Shown here: piece by piece, positions 8,113-16,536 of the stretch
Numbering within the stretch: position 1 is the first letter of the stretch
How the letters are laid out: every line of letters starts with the position of its first letter
Source of the DNA: Streptomyces diastatochromogenes
GTDB taxonomy: Bacteria; Actinomycetota; Actinomycetes; Streptomycetales; Streptomycetaceae
Reading direction: 5' to 3'
Length of the DNA stretch: 64,000 nt
NCBI RefSeq assembly: GCF_002242805.1
Contig: NZ_MCGQ01000022.1
Location: 1-64,000, forward strand
The notes under the pieces: model-generated
Told to the model about the DNA's origin: nothing
Seen by the model: only the letters and a program-made list of their open reading frames with translations
Databases searched by the model: none
Made by a program: the position numbers and the translations under genes

Positions 8113-8220
8113 ATGTTGCCTATGGACACCATTCTGCCTCTGACCGCCGCCACCGTCCTTCCGGTGCGGTGCCAGCAGCAGCCCGGCCGCCATCGGAGGC
8201 CCGATCCCGCGCGCCCGTGA
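8113..8220 (+). CDS. Possible 35-residue leader peptide ahead of lysE
   Basis: An ATG at 8113 is preceded by GAGGA with 7 nt spacing and opens a 35-codon frame (MLPMDTILPLTAATVLPVRC then a Pro/Arg-rich end). Its TGA overlaps the GTG start of the exporter gene as GTGA, the usual sign of translational coupling. It has no recognisable domain. It could be a real leader, or chance in high-GC sequence, with the exporter translated from the GTG at 8169 instead. Confidence 0.35.
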   Translation: MLPMDTILPLTAATVLPVRCQQQPGRHRRPDPARP

Positions 8221-8849
8221 CGGCCGCGCTCCTGGCCGGCCTGCTGGCCGGCTACGGCATCGCGATTCCCGTCGGCGCGGTCGGGACCTACCTGGTCTCC
8301 CTGACCGCCCGCACCTCGCTGCGCACCGGCGCCTGCGCAGCCCTCGGCGTCGCCACGGCCGACGGCCTGTACGCACTGCTCGCCGCGGCGGGCGGCTCCG
8401 CCCTGGCGGCAGCGCTGCGGCCGGTACTGACCCCGCTGCGCTGGGCCTCGGCCCTGGTCCTGGTCGCCCTCGCGGTCCGGGGCGCGGTCCTCGCTCTGCG
8501 CCAGTACCGCGCCCATCGGATGGCCACCCGCCCCGAGCGGCCGGTTCCCGGCGCCGGACGCGCGTATCTCGGCCTTCTCGGGATCACCCTGCTCAACCCC
8601 GTCACGGTGATCTACTTCGTCGCCCTGGTGCTCGGCACCAGCACCACGGACGCCGTACGACCGCTGGAGCGGGCCGTGTTCGTCCTGGCGGCCTTCGCCG
8701 CCTCCGCCAGCTGGCAGCTGCTGCTGGCAGGCGGCGGCGCCCTGCTCGGCCGCGTCCTCACCGGCCACCGGGGACGGTTGGCGACGACGCTGCTCTCCAG
8801 CGGGGTGGTCCTGGTGCTGGCGGTGCGGATGACGGTGACACCCGGGTGA
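8217..8849 (+). CDS. LysE family amino acid/small-molecule exporter
   Basis: This protein of about 210 residues has five to six hydrophobic segments and the LysE/RhtB features: the first helix ends with YGIAIPVGAVGTYLVSLT (the PGP-region equivalent) and the mid-region LGLLGITLLNPVTVIYFVALVLG carries the conserved NP motif. It is expected in the cytoplasmic membrane, exporting amino acids or related solutes. GTG 8217 is chosen because it overlaps the stop of the short upstream frame; GTG 8169 in the same frame would add 16 residues. Transcribed alone; no regulator next to it. Confidence 0.85.
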   Translation: MTAALLAGLLAGYGIAIPVGAVGTYLVSLTARTSLRTGACAALGVATADGLYALLAAAGGSALAAALRPVLTPLRWASALVLVALAVRGAVLALRQYRAHRMATRPERPVPGAGRAYLGLLGITLLNPVTVIYFVALVLGTSTTDAVRPLERAVFVLAAFAASASWQLLLAGGGALLGRVLTGHRGRLATTLLSSGVVLVLAVRMTVTPG

Positions 8850-8860
8850 CCGGCGGCGGG

Positions 8861-9319
8861 TCAGGGCACGCATGTGTCCTCGGGGCCCGGGGCGAAGGCG
8901 CGGGCTACGGCAAGGCTGTCCTCGTAGACGTGGTGGCGTACGACCAGGCCGTCCCGGACGGTGAGGTGCAGGGCGAACCGGGCGGTGTAGGAGCGGCCGG
9001 TCGGTTCGGCCGTCTGCCGGATGGCACCGAGCACGACCGCGTCGTCGCCGTCGACCAGGATGCCCTCGATCCGGGTGTCCGCCTTCTCCGGGATGTGGTG
9101 GGCGGCCAGTTCGCGGTAGTGGGCGACGGCGTCGGCGCGGGTGGAGCGGTGCCGGATCCACGGGGTGTCGGCGCGGCCGTGCTCGTCCTCGGGCCAGCTC
9201 AGCTTCCAGTCACCGCGCTCCGCGTACAGCTCGCCGATCCGTTCGGCGTCGCCCTGGCCGATCCTGCGGAGCAGTTCCTCCACGACGGAGCGGGTCGGGG
9301 TGGTGCGGGTGGGAAACAT
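8861..9319 (-). CDS. SnoaL-like (NTF2 fold) protein
   Basis: This 152-residue protein has the SnoaL/ketosteroid-isomerase-like pattern: VVEELLRRIGQGDAERIGELYAERGDWKL at the start, then alternating strands with TRADAVAHYRELAAHHIPEKADTRIEGILVDGDDAVVLG and ARFALHLTVRDGLVVRHHVYEDSLAVARAF. Proteins of this fold may be isomerases, hydrolases or simple binding proteins. It is convergent with the LysE gene (11 bp) and isolated from other enzymes. Confidence 0.82.
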   Translation of the reverse strand: MFPTRTTPTRSVVEELLRRIGQGDAERIGELYAERGDWKLSWPEDEHGRADTPWIRHRSTRADAVAHYRELAAHHIPEKADTRIEGILVDGDDAVVLGAIRQTAEPTGRSYTARFALHLTVRDGLVVRHHVYEDSLAVARAFAPGPEDTCVP

Positions 9320-9548
9320 GAGCGCGCTGCCCCCTTTCGCGTCTCTCTTCTCGTCTCTCGGCCGGCGGCCGCGGGTGCTCGTTGATCACCCGAGAATCAC
9401 TGTGCCCGAGGCGTCGGGGGTGGCGCGATGACCCGCGGGGTAATCACCCGCCTGGGCGAAGTGCCGTGCGGTACGGATGATTCGGGCGGCCTGCGGTGTT
9501 GTAACCGGTCGCACGTCAGTCGTTGGACCGACCAAGGAGACGGATGCC

Positions 9549-9998
9549 ATGCCACTTGAGGGCGAGTACGAACCCAGCCCGACGCAGTGGGTGCGCGAGC
9601 AGGTCGAGTTGTACGAGAGCTCGGGCGGGACGAAGGGGACGACGCTCATGGACACCGGGATGCCGGTGATCATCCTGACCACCCGTGGCGGCCGGAGCGG
9701 GAAGATCCGCAAGACGCCGCTGATGCGGGTGGAGCACGGGGGGCGGTACGCCGCGGTCGCCTCGCTCGGCGGTGCGCCCAAGCATCCCGTCTGGTACTTC
9801 AACGTGAAGTCCGATCCCCATGTGGAACTGCAGGACGGTCCGGTCAAGCGGGACATGCGGGCCCGTGAGATCACCGGCGCGGAGAAGGCCGAGTGGTGGG
9901 AGCGGGCCGTGGCCGCGTACCCGCCGTACGCCGACTACCAGAAGAAGACCTCGCGGGAGATCCCGGTGTTCGTCCTGGAGCTGCCCGACGAGAGCTGA
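9549..9998 (+). CDS. Deazaflavin (F420)-dependent nitroreductase family protein
   Basis: This 149-residue split-barrel protein belongs to the DUF385/Ddn family: the F420-binding TTRGGRSGKIRKTPLMRVEHGGRYAAVASLGGAPKHPVWYFNVKSDP core is nearly canonical. Relatives reduce nitroimidazoles, quinones or other electrophiles with reduced F420. The ATG at 9549 follows AAGGAG with a 9-10 nt spacer; the overlapping ATG at 9544 is out of frame. It appears monocistronic and is followed by a strong hairpin at 10081-10115. Confidence 0.92.
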   Translation: MPLEGEYEPSPTQWVREQVELYESSGGTKGTTLMDTGMPVIILTTRGGRSGKIRKTPLMRVEHGGRYAAVASLGGAPKHPVWYFNVKSDPHVELQDGPVKRDMRAREITGAEKAEWWERAVAAYPPYADYQKKTSREIPVFVLELPDES

Positions 9999-10080
9999 TT
10001 CAGGCCGGGAAGCGGCTCGTTTTAGAAAAATCTGTTTACGGGACGCATGAACCGGCTTCCGGGCGGGCAGTCGTGCATCA

Positions 10081-10115
10081 GGGCCCCGCCGCGTTCCCCC
10101 GTCGCGGCGGGGCCC
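10081..10115 (+). terminator. GC-rich hairpin terminator
   Basis: A perfect 13-bp stem (GGGCCCCGCCGCG / CGCGGCGGGGCCC) with a 9-nt loop is followed by TTCTG. It lies 80 bp after the DUF385-family gene. Streptomyces terminators often lack a long T-run, so this is a plausible terminator. The rest of the 9999-10248 gap is GC-rich imperfect repeat (GGGCCTCC/GGGCC) with no coding signal. Confidence 0.65.
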
Positions 10116-10248
10116 TTCTGTGCCCGGGCGAACGGGTGGCTCCAGATCGGGCCTCCAGGCCAAGCCTCTGAGTCGGGCCTCCGGGCGGGTCTGAGTGACG
10201 GGCCCCGGGGCGGGCCCGGGTGGCGAGTCCCCAGGCCGGGCCCCGGTG

Positions 10249-10713
10249 TCAGTCGGTGGTCAGCCAGACTCCGTCGCGCATCAGTTCCCGGCCCTGCAGC
10301 TCGTTCTCCTCGCGCCAGGCCTGGATGCGTTGTGGGAGGACGTTGAAGTACAGGTAGCGGGTGGTGAGTCGGCGGGGGTCGAAGCCGGTCTTGCCGGCGA
10401 AGATCTCGGCGTCCTCCTCGGGGAGGTCCTCGGGGGTCACGGCCCGGACGACGCCCTCGATCATCACGACGTCGCGGGTCGGTCCGATGCCGATGCGGGC
10501 CTTGCCGGTGGCCAGGAGGTTGCGGCCAGTGGGGCTGGCGGCGGGGGTGGCGATCAGCAGGGTGGCGCCGTCCCAGACGAACGACAGCGGGACGAGGTAG
10601 GGCGCGCCACCGTCCTCGCCCGCGCTGGCCACCCAGGCGTCCTCGTCGTGCTCCAGCCGGTGGAGGGTGTCCTTCTTGCGCTGTTCGGCGGTGCGGGCGG
10701 GCGGCGGGGTCAT
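10249..10713 (-). CDS. Pyridoxamine 5'-phosphate oxidase family (PPOX split-barrel) flavin/F420 protein
   Basis: This 154-residue protein has the PNPOx-like split barrel: EDAWVASAGEDGGAPYLVPLSFVWDGATLLIATPAASPTGRNLLATGKARIGIG, where the region after TP contacts the FMN or F420 phosphate. Actinobacterial members are often F420-dependent reductases or oxidases of unknown substrate rather than vitamin B6 enzymes. It lies 65 bp downstream of the TetR gene on the same strand and may be co-transcribed with it. Confidence 0.87.
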   Translation of the reverse strand: MTPPPARTAEQRKKDTLHRLEHDEDAWVASAGEDGGAPYLVPLSFVWDGATLLIATPAASPTGRNLLATGKARIGIGPTRDVVMIEGVVRAVTPEDLPEEDAEIFAGKTGFDPRRLTTRYLYFNVLPQRIQAWREENELQGRELMRDGVWLTTD

Positions 10714-10778
10714 GTCGTACGGCCTCCTCGGGACGGGCTGGTACTCGTATGACGTGCGGACGGCGTCCAGTGTGACCG

Positions 10779-11498
10779 TCAGCCTTCCGTCTGCGCACGG
10801 ATGTGATCAAGGCGTGTCTGGGCCGCCGTCAGCAGCAGGTCCAGTGCGGCCGGATAGGAACTGGTCCGCATGGAGGCCACGAGGTGGCGGGCGGTGGCCG
10901 CGATGTTCGGGTGGGTGTCGGCGGGCAGCCGGGCGTAGGTGTCCCGCCACACCTCGGCCTCGGCCTGCTGGGCGGCCCGGGGCAGGGCGGTGACGGCGGA
11001 GTCCAGGGCACCGAAGGCGAGGGCCTGGTCGACGAAGGCGTGGTAGATCCGTACCGCCTCCGGATCCGGGAAGCCGGCCCGGCGCAGCACGCCGATCATG
11101 CTCTCGACGGCCTGGATCTCGTGCACCCGGCCGGTGACGCGGTGGGCGCTGAGCATCGCCGCCCGGGGGTGGGCGAGGGCGCCCGTGTGCATGCGCAGGC
11201 CGAGGTCGCGCAGGTCGGCGCGCCAGTCGCCGGTGGGCCGCCAGACCCGCAGGGTACGGCCGATCAGCTCGTCGGCGATGGCGAGCATCAGGTCGTCCGT
11301 GTGCCGGAAGTACCGGTACAGGGAGCTGGGATCGGCGCCCAGGGCGCGGCCGAGGCGGCGGACGGAGAGGGCGTCGGCGCCGTGCTCCTCGATCAGCCGG
11401 AGCGCGGTCTCGACGATCAGCTCGGCGGAGAGCACGACGCCCTGTTTGGTGGGGCGCCTGCGCTGCCGGTCGGCGGCCGGGACGACGCGGTCGGTCAT
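10779..11498 (-). CDS. TetR family regulator (TetR_C1 type)
   Basis: This 239-residue protein has an N-terminal HTH (about 22-70: ELIVETALRLIEEHGADALSVRRLGRALGADPSSLYRYFRHTDDLMLAIADEL) and a long C-terminal domain like the TetR/class C1 group that controls efflux pumps. It is divergent from the APC transporter (125 bp between starts) and upstream of the PPOX gene on the same strand, so either could be the target. No clean palindrome was found in the short promoter region, only the weak CAAC-N3-GTTG element near 11534-11544. Confidence 0.9.
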   Translation of the reverse strand: MTDRVVPAADRQRRRPTKQGVVLSAELIVETALRLIEEHGADALSVRRLGRALGADPSSLYRYFRHTDDLMLAIADELIGRTLRVWRPTGDWRADLRDLGLRMHTGALAHPRAAMLSAHRVTGRVHEIQAVESMIGVLRRAGFPDPEAVRIYHAFVDQALAFGALDSAVTALPRAAQQAEAEVWRDTYARLPADTHPNIAATARHLVASMRTSSYPAALDLLLTAAQTRLDHIRAQTEG

Positions 11499-11623
11499 GA
11501 GAGCCCTCCCTGGTGTGTGCCCGGCACCTTATGACAACACCGTTGACCTGTGAAGCGCACGGGCGGTTTCATCTGCGGTCACCGGGGCCGACCAGGCCCC
11601 CCGGTGCGAGCGGAGAGCCGGCG

Positions 11624-13126
11624 ATGAGCGAGACCCCCTTCGGTGTGGATCCACCCGCGCAGCCCGAGCTGCGCAAGTCCCTGAGCGTGCTGGACGGCGT
11701 CGCCGTCGCCGCGTCCAGTACGGCCGCGACCACCAGCATCGGCATCGGCCTCGGTGTGACGGCCGGCGTGGTCGGCCTGCATCTGCCGGCCATCATGCTG
11801 CTGGCGTTCCTGCCGATCCTCGGCATCGCCGGTTCCTACTCCCGGCTGAACCGGGTGGAGCCCAACGCGGGCAACGGCTATGTGTGGGTGGGCCGTTCGC
11901 TCAACCCCTGGCTCGGTTTCATGGTGGGCTGGGTCAACTTCGTGGCGAGCGTGGCGTTCCTCGCGTACACCACGGCCGTCACCGGCTCCGCGATGCTGCA
12001 ACTGGCCGGGGACGCGGGCCTGCACCGGATCGGCTCGCTCGCCCTGGATCCGGACTCGACCGCGCAGACGACGGCGGTGGGGATCGTCGTCCTGGTCGCC
12101 GTCACCCTCACCGCCGTGACGGGCGTGCGCACCGCGGCCCGGCTGCAGACCTGGCTGCTGGTCTTCGAGTACGCCGTGCTGCTGGGCTTCTGCGGATACG
12201 GCATCGTGGCCGGCCCGCACCCCTTCCGGCTGTCCTGGTTCAACCCGTTCGAGATCCCCTCGGCGACGGGGTTGGCGCAGGGGCTGCTGCTGTCGGTGTT
12301 CTGCTACTGGGGCTTCGATGCCGCGTTCACCGTCAACGAGGAGGTACGCGACCCTCGGGACGCCTCCAAGGCCGGGACGATCACCCTGGTGACGATGCTC
12401 GGACTCTTCCTGCTCGGCTCGATCGCCTTCCAACGGGTGCTGTCCGAGGGCGAGCTGGCCGGGCACGGGGCGCAGGGGCTGGCGTACTTCGGTGACCGGC
12501 TGGCCTCTCAGCCGCTGGCCGCACTGCCCCTGGTGGCGCTGATGTTCTCGGCGGTGGCCTCGCTGCAGGCCGGGGTCATCCCGACGGCCCGTGGCATGTT
12601 CGCGATGAGCCGGGACCGTACCCTCGGACCGGTGTGGTCCAAGGTCAGCCCCCGGTACGGGACGCCGGCGGTCGGAACCCTGCTGATCGGGGCCCTGGCC
12701 ACGACGGTGGCGGTGCTCGCGCTCGTCATCCCGCGCCTCTCCGACATGATCAATGCGACGGTGAACGCCGTCGGGATCGTCGTCGCCCTGTCCTACGCGC
12801 TCACCGCGCTCGCCGCCGCCGTGCGCTTCCGGTCCCTGCTGCGCGAGGACTGGCGGCAGGGGGTACGAGCGGTGGTGCTGCCCACGCTGAGCGCCCTCAC
12901 CCTGCTGGGGCTCGGCGGCTACCTCGGCTGGTCCTTCTACAGCTCCGCCGACCACTTCGAGGTCAGCGCGGACAACGGCTGGTTCCTGCTGCTCATGCCG
13001 CTGGCGATGATCGCGTCCGGATTCGTCGTGGCCGCGTGGGCGAGGTGGGTGCGCCGATCCCCGTACTTCCGCACCGGCGTGGGCACCGACGCCGACTCCC
13101 AGCAGCTTCTGACCACCGCCAACTGA
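11624..13126 (+). CDS. APC family amino acid/polyamine permease
   Basis: This 500-residue integral membrane protein has about 12 hydrophobic segments and APC hallmarks: the first helix region VAVAASSTAATTSIGIGLGVTAGVVGL, PNAGNGYVWVGRSLNPWLGFMVGWVNF after helix 2, and the AFTVNEEVRDPRDASKAG loop after helix 6. It should take up an amino acid, amine or related nitrogen compound by cation or substrate exchange. Start ATG 11624 follows GGAGAG. The amidohydrolase begins 18 bp after its stop, so uptake and hydrolysis of the same nitrogenous substrate is the natural reading. Confidence 0.9.
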   Translation: MSETPFGVDPPAQPELRKSLSVLDGVAVAASSTAATTSIGIGLGVTAGVVGLHLPAIMLLAFLPILGIAGSYSRLNRVEPNAGNGYVWVGRSLNPWLGFMVGWVNFVASVAFLAYTTAVTGSAMLQLAGDAGLHRIGSLALDPDSTAQTTAVGIVVLVAVTLTAVTGVRTAARLQTWLLVFEYAVLLGFCGYGIVAGPHPFRLSWFNPFEIPSATGLAQGLLLSVFCYWGFDAAFTVNEEVRDPRDASKAGTITLVTMLGLFLLGSIAFQRVLSEGELAGHGAQGLAYFGDRLASQPLAALPLVALMFSAVASLQAGVIPTARGMFAMSRDRTLGPVWSKVSPRYGTPAVGTLLIGALATTVAVLALVIPRLSDMINATVNAVGIVVALSYALTALAAAVRFRSLLREDWRQGVRAVVLPTLSALTLLGLGGYLGWSFYSSADHFEVSADNGWFLLLMPLAMIASGFVVAAWARWVRRSPYFRTGVGTDADSQQLLTTAN

Positions 13127-13144
13127 CCTACCAGGAAAGGCATC

Positions 13145-14776
13145 ATGCACGCTGATCTGCTCTTCACCGGCGGCCCCGTCCTCACTCCCGAGGGACGTAC
13201 CGCGACCGCCGCGGCCGTCACCGGGGGCCGCATCACCGCCGTCGGGCACGGCGAGGTGCGCGAACTGGCCGGGCCGCGCACGGAGGTGGTCGACCTGGCC
13301 GGGCGGCTGCTGCTGCCGGGCTTCCAGGACGCGCACGTCCATCCGGTGCCGGCCGGGCTGGAACTGTCCCAGTGCGACCTGACCGGCAGGACGACCGCCG
13401 AGGACACCGTGGCCGCCGTACGCGCGTACGCCGAGGCCCATCCCGAGCGGGAGTGGATCCTCGGCGGCGGCTGGTCGATGGAGGCGTTCGAGGGCGGAAC
13501 GCCGACGAAGGAGCTGCTGGACGCGGTCGTCCCGGACCGGCCGGTGTACCTGCCCAACCGGGACCACCACGGCGCCTGGGTGAACAGCCGCGCACTGGAG
13601 CTGGCCGGCATCGACCGGAACACGCCCGACCCGGCCGACGGACGGATCGAGCGGGACGCCTCGGGCGAGCCGAGCGGCACGCTGCAGGAGGGTGCGATGC
13701 AGCTGGTCGGCCGGCTGACCCCGCCCGCCACAGCGGCGGACCGGCTGGCCGCGCTGCGGCACGCCCAACGGCATCTGCACGCGCTCGGCATCACCGCCTG
13801 GCAGGACGCGCTGGTCGGGGACTTCCTCGGCATGGACAACCCGGCCGAGGCGTATCGGACGGCGGCCCGGGACGGCTCGCTCACGGCGCGGGTGACCGGC
13901 GCCCTGTGGTGGGACCGGGAGCGCGGGGCCGAGCAGATCCCCGAACTCGTCGAGAAGCGGGCCGCGTTCAGCCACGGCCGGTTCCGCGCGGGCACCGTGA
14001 AGCTGATGCTGGACGGGGTCGCCGAGAACCACACGGCCGCGCTGCTCGACCCCTACCTCGACAAGTGCGGCTGTGCCACGGCCAACCGCGGCAAGAGCTT
14101 CGTCGATCCTGGCCAACTCCCCAAGTACATAACCGAGTTGGATGCGCTCGGTTTCCAGTGCCACTTCCACGCGCTGGGCGACCGGGCCGTACGGGACGCG
14201 CTGGACGCCGTCGAGGCGGCGCGCGCGGCCAACGGGCCGAGCGACACCCGGCCGCACCTGGCGCACCTGCAGGTGGTGCACCCGGACGACGTGCCGCGCT
14301 TCGCCCGGCTCGGCGCCACCGCCAACATCCAGCCGCTGTGGGCCGCGCACGAGCCGCAGATGGACGAGCTGACGATCCCGTTCCTCGGGCCCGAACGGGC
14401 CGCCTGGCAGTACCCGTTCGGGGCGCTGCTGCGCTCCGGGGCGCGGCTGGCGGCCGGCAGCGACTGGCCGGTGAGCAGCCCCGATCCGCTCCAGGGCGTC
14501 CATGTCGCGGTCAACCGTGTGGAACCGGGCGGCACCGGGCCGGTGTTCCTGCCGGACGAGCGGCTGAGCCTGACGGACGCGCTCACGGCGTACACGGCCG
14601 GTTCGGCGTACGTGAACCACCTGGACGACACCGGCCGGGTGGCCGTCGGGGCGCTGGCCGACCTGGTGGTACTGGACCGCGATCCGTTCGCCGGGCCGCC
14701 GGAGGCGATCGCGGAGACGAGCGTCGCGCTCACCTATGTGGGCGGGGAGCGGGTGTACGCGGCCGCCGGAGCGTGA
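13145..14776 (+). CDS. YtcJ-like metal-dependent amidohydrolase
   Basis: This 543-residue protein of the Amidohydrolase_3 group shows the HxH metal motif (LLLPGFQDAHVHP), the DHHGAWVNSRAL segment, FHALGDRAVRDALD with a metal-region His, and the terminal LAAGSDWPVSSPDPL motif whose Asp is catalytic. Relatives cleave formamide, N-substituted amide or cyclic imide bonds. It has a good AGGAAAGG Shine-Dalgarno and follows the APC permease by 18 bp, indicating one operon for uptake and cleavage of an unknown amide. Confidence 0.9.
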   Translation: MHADLLFTGGPVLTPEGRTATAAAVTGGRITAVGHGEVRELAGPRTEVVDLAGRLLLPGFQDAHVHPVPAGLELSQCDLTGRTTAEDTVAAVRAYAEAHPEREWILGGGWSMEAFEGGTPTKELLDAVVPDRPVYLPNRDHHGAWVNSRALELAGIDRNTPDPADGRIERDASGEPSGTLQEGAMQLVGRLTPPATAADRLAALRHAQRHLHALGITAWQDALVGDFLGMDNPAEAYRTAARDGSLTARVTGALWWDRERGAEQIPELVEKRAAFSHGRFRAGTVKLMLDGVAENHTAALLDPYLDKCGCATANRGKSFVDPGQLPKYITELDALGFQCHFHALGDRAVRDALDAVEAARAANGPSDTRPHLAHLQVVHPDDVPRFARLGATANIQPLWAAHEPQMDELTIPFLGPERAAWQYPFGALLRSGARLAAGSDWPVSSPDPLQGVHVAVNRVEPGGTGPVFLPDERLSLTDALTAYTAGSAYVNHLDDTGRVAVGALADLVVLDRDPFAGPPEAIAETSVALTYVGGERVYAAAGA

Positions 14777-14831
14777 GGCGGTTCGTTTGTCACCGGTGCA
14801 CAAGTACCGTGCGGACAACTGTCCGTGAGTG

Positions 14832-16109
14832 ATGAGCCCGCGGGAGTTACTCGCGGGTATCGTCACCAGGGTGCCGAAGAGAGCCGCAGCGGTGGGCGTG
14901 GACACGGGCGGCCCGTTCAAGGCGTTGCCCCCGGGTCTGCCGGACCGCCTCAGACCGTATGTCCCCGAGATCACCGAGGAGGTCGTCCGCGCGATCGGGA
15001 CCGGGATCCCGGAGTACGCGCGCCCCATGGACGACACGTACATACAGGCCGTGAACCGCGGCGTGGACCACGCACTGCGCGGGCTGCTGGAGCGGATGGC
15101 CCAGCCGGACACCGACTGGGAGCCGGTGCGGGAGACGTACGAGCGCATCGGCCGCGGGGAGGCCGAGGAGGGCCGCAGCCTCGACTCGTTCCAGACGGCG
15201 CTGCGGCTCGGCGCCCGCGTGACCTGGCGCCGGGTCAACGCGCTGGTGGACGGCGGGCTGCTGCCCCGCCATGTGCTGGGCGCCTTCGGTGAGGCGCTGT
15301 TCCTGCACCTGGACGAGATGGCCGCCGCGGCGACCGCGGCCTACACCGAGGCCCGGCTGCACGCGGCCGGTGAACTCCAGCAGCGGCGGGCCCGGTTGGT
15401 GGACCTGCTGACCGCCGATCCCCCGGCCTCGGCGGGGGCGATCGCCGATCTCGCGCATGCCGCGCGCTGGACGGTGCCGCGGGCGGTGGCGGTGGTGGCC
15501 GTGGATCCCGGGCCCGGGGCGGGGCCGATCGTGCCGCCGGAGTTCCTCACCCGGTTCGACGTACAGCCCGCGCTGCTGGTGGTGCCCGATCCGGAGGGGC
15601 CGGGCCGGGCGCGGGCGGTGGCCGGGGCGCTGCAGGGGCTGCGCGCCGCGATGGGACCCACGGTGGCGCTGCACGAGGGCGCGCGGTCGCTGCGCTGGGC
15701 CACCGAGGCACTGGACCTCGTACGGCGCGGTGTGCTGCCCGGCACGGACGCGGCCGGCGGTGTGGTGCGCTGCCAGGACCACCTGTCCACGCTGCTGCTC
15801 CTGCGCGACGACGCGCTGCTGGACGCGATGGCCGAGCGGTGGCTGCGCCCGCTGGAACAGGTGCGCCCGCCTCAGCGGGAGCGGCTGGCGGAGACCCTGC
15901 TGGGCTGGCTGCAGTCCGGCCGCGGAGTCGCCGAGGTGGCCGCCCGCCTGGCGGTGCACCCGCAGACGGTCCGGTACCGGATGCGGCAGCTGGACGAGTT
16001 GTTCGGCGAGCTGTTGCACGACCCGGCGGCCCGCTTCGAGATCCAGCTGGCGTTACGGGCCCGGGAGCTGCGCGGGGGTGCCGCCGCCGGGACCGCGAAC
16101 CCCGGGTGA
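14832..16109 (+). CDS. PucR family regulator with two TTA codons
   Basis: This 425-residue protein has an N-terminal helical sensor domain (LPDRLRPYVPEITEEVVRAI; YERIGRGEAEEGRSLDSFQTALRLGARVTWRRV), a middle GGDEF-like part and a C-terminal PucR helix-turn-helix (about 365-400: GRGVAEVAARLAVHPQTVRYRMRQLDELFG). PucR regulators classically respond to nitrogenous or purine-type substrates, which fits the APC/amidohydrolase genes before it (55 bp gap, same strand). Codon 6 is TTA (14847-14849) and a second TTA lies at 16053-16055; TTA is decoded by the developmentally controlled bldA tRNA in Streptomyces. Start ATG 14832; GTG 14829 adds one residue. Confidence 0.87.
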   Translation: MSPRELLAGIVTRVPKRAAAVGVDTGGPFKALPPGLPDRLRPYVPEITEEVVRAIGTGIPEYARPMDDTYIQAVNRGVDHALRGLLERMAQPDTDWEPVRETYERIGRGEAEEGRSLDSFQTALRLGARVTWRRVNALVDGGLLPRHVLGAFGEALFLHLDEMAAAATAAYTEARLHAAGELQQRRARLVDLLTADPPASAGAIADLAHAARWTVPRAVAVVAVDPGPGAGPIVPPEFLTRFDVQPALLVVPDPEGPGRARAVAGALQGLRAAMGPTVALHEGARSLRWATEALDLVRRGVLPGTDAAGGVVRCQDHLSTLLLLRDDALLDAMAERWLRPLEQVRPPQRERLAETLLGWLQSGRGVAEVAARLAVHPQTVRYRMRQLDELFGELLHDPAARFEIQLALRARELRGGAAAGTANPG

Positions 16110-16115
16110 CTTCCT

Positions 16116-16148
16116 GGACAGGTGTCCGGGTATTCTGGACACCTGTCC
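16116..16148. promoter_or_regulatory. Double palindromic operator over the DUF1304-TetR promoter
   Basis: GGACAGGTGTCC (16116-16127) and its exact complement GGACACCTGTCC (16137-16148) form a 12-bp inverted repeat with a 9-nt spacer. Each half is itself the palindrome GGACA-N2-TGTCC. The spacer holds TATTCT (16131-16136), a good -10 element, so a bound repressor would cover the promoter. It lies just after the PucR stop and 26 bp before the DUF1304 ATG; the TetR encoded two genes on is the likely ligand-responsive repressor. Confidence 0.78.
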
Positions 16149-16173
16149 AAGTAGAGGGAGGGGTCCGTCGGTC

Positions 16174-16536
16174 ATGGAGATCGTGGCGAACGTGCTGGTC
16201 GGCCTGGTGGCCGCGCTGCACGCGTACATCCTGGTGCTCGAGATGTTCCTGTGGCAGAAGAAGCCGGGGCGGGGGCTGCACGGGTTCGATCCGGAGATGG
16301 CCCGGGCGACCGCGCCGATGGCCGCCAACCAGGGCCTGTACAACGGGTTTCTGGCGGCGGGCCTGGTGTGGGGGCTGATCGCGGCCGATCCGACCGGGTT
16401 CCGGGTGCAGGTGTTCTTCCTGTCGTGTGTCGTGGTGGCGGGCGTGTTCGGCGCCGTCACGGCCAACCGCCGCATCCTGTTCGCCCAGGCGCTGCCCGGC
16501 GCGCTGGCCCTGGCGGCCGTGCTCGCCGCACGATGA
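16174..16536 (+). CDS. DUF1304 membrane protein
   Basis: This 120-residue protein has four predicted membrane helices (3-25, about 53-70, 76-95, 103-119) and the DUF1304 consensus: GLVAALHAYILVLEMFLW, MAANQGLYNGFLAAGLVWGL, FFLSCVVVAGVFGAVTANRRILFAQALPG. Function of the family is not established, but it is commonly paired with TetR regulators and seen among stress- or drug-induced genes. A GAGGGAGGGG Shine-Dalgarno precedes the ATG. Its TGA overlaps the TetR ATG (ATGA), so the two are co-translated. Confidence 0.9.
   Translation: MEIVANVLVGLVAALHAYILVLEMFLWQKKPGRGLHGFDPEMARATAPMAANQGLYNGFLAAGLVWGLIAADPTGFRVQVFFLSCVVVAGVFGAVTANRRILFAQALPGALALAAVLAAR

Noticed and set aside
10120..10250. Run of GGGCCTCC/GGGCC imperfect repeats
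   Set aside because: They are irregular in spacing and sequence, with no unit that suggests a CRISPR or a mobile element end. Composition explains them.
11579..15238. Long minus-strand open frame (1219 codons) across the APC and amidohydrolase genes
   Set aside because: It is antisense to two clear genes, has Arg/Gln/His-rich shadow composition and no domain.
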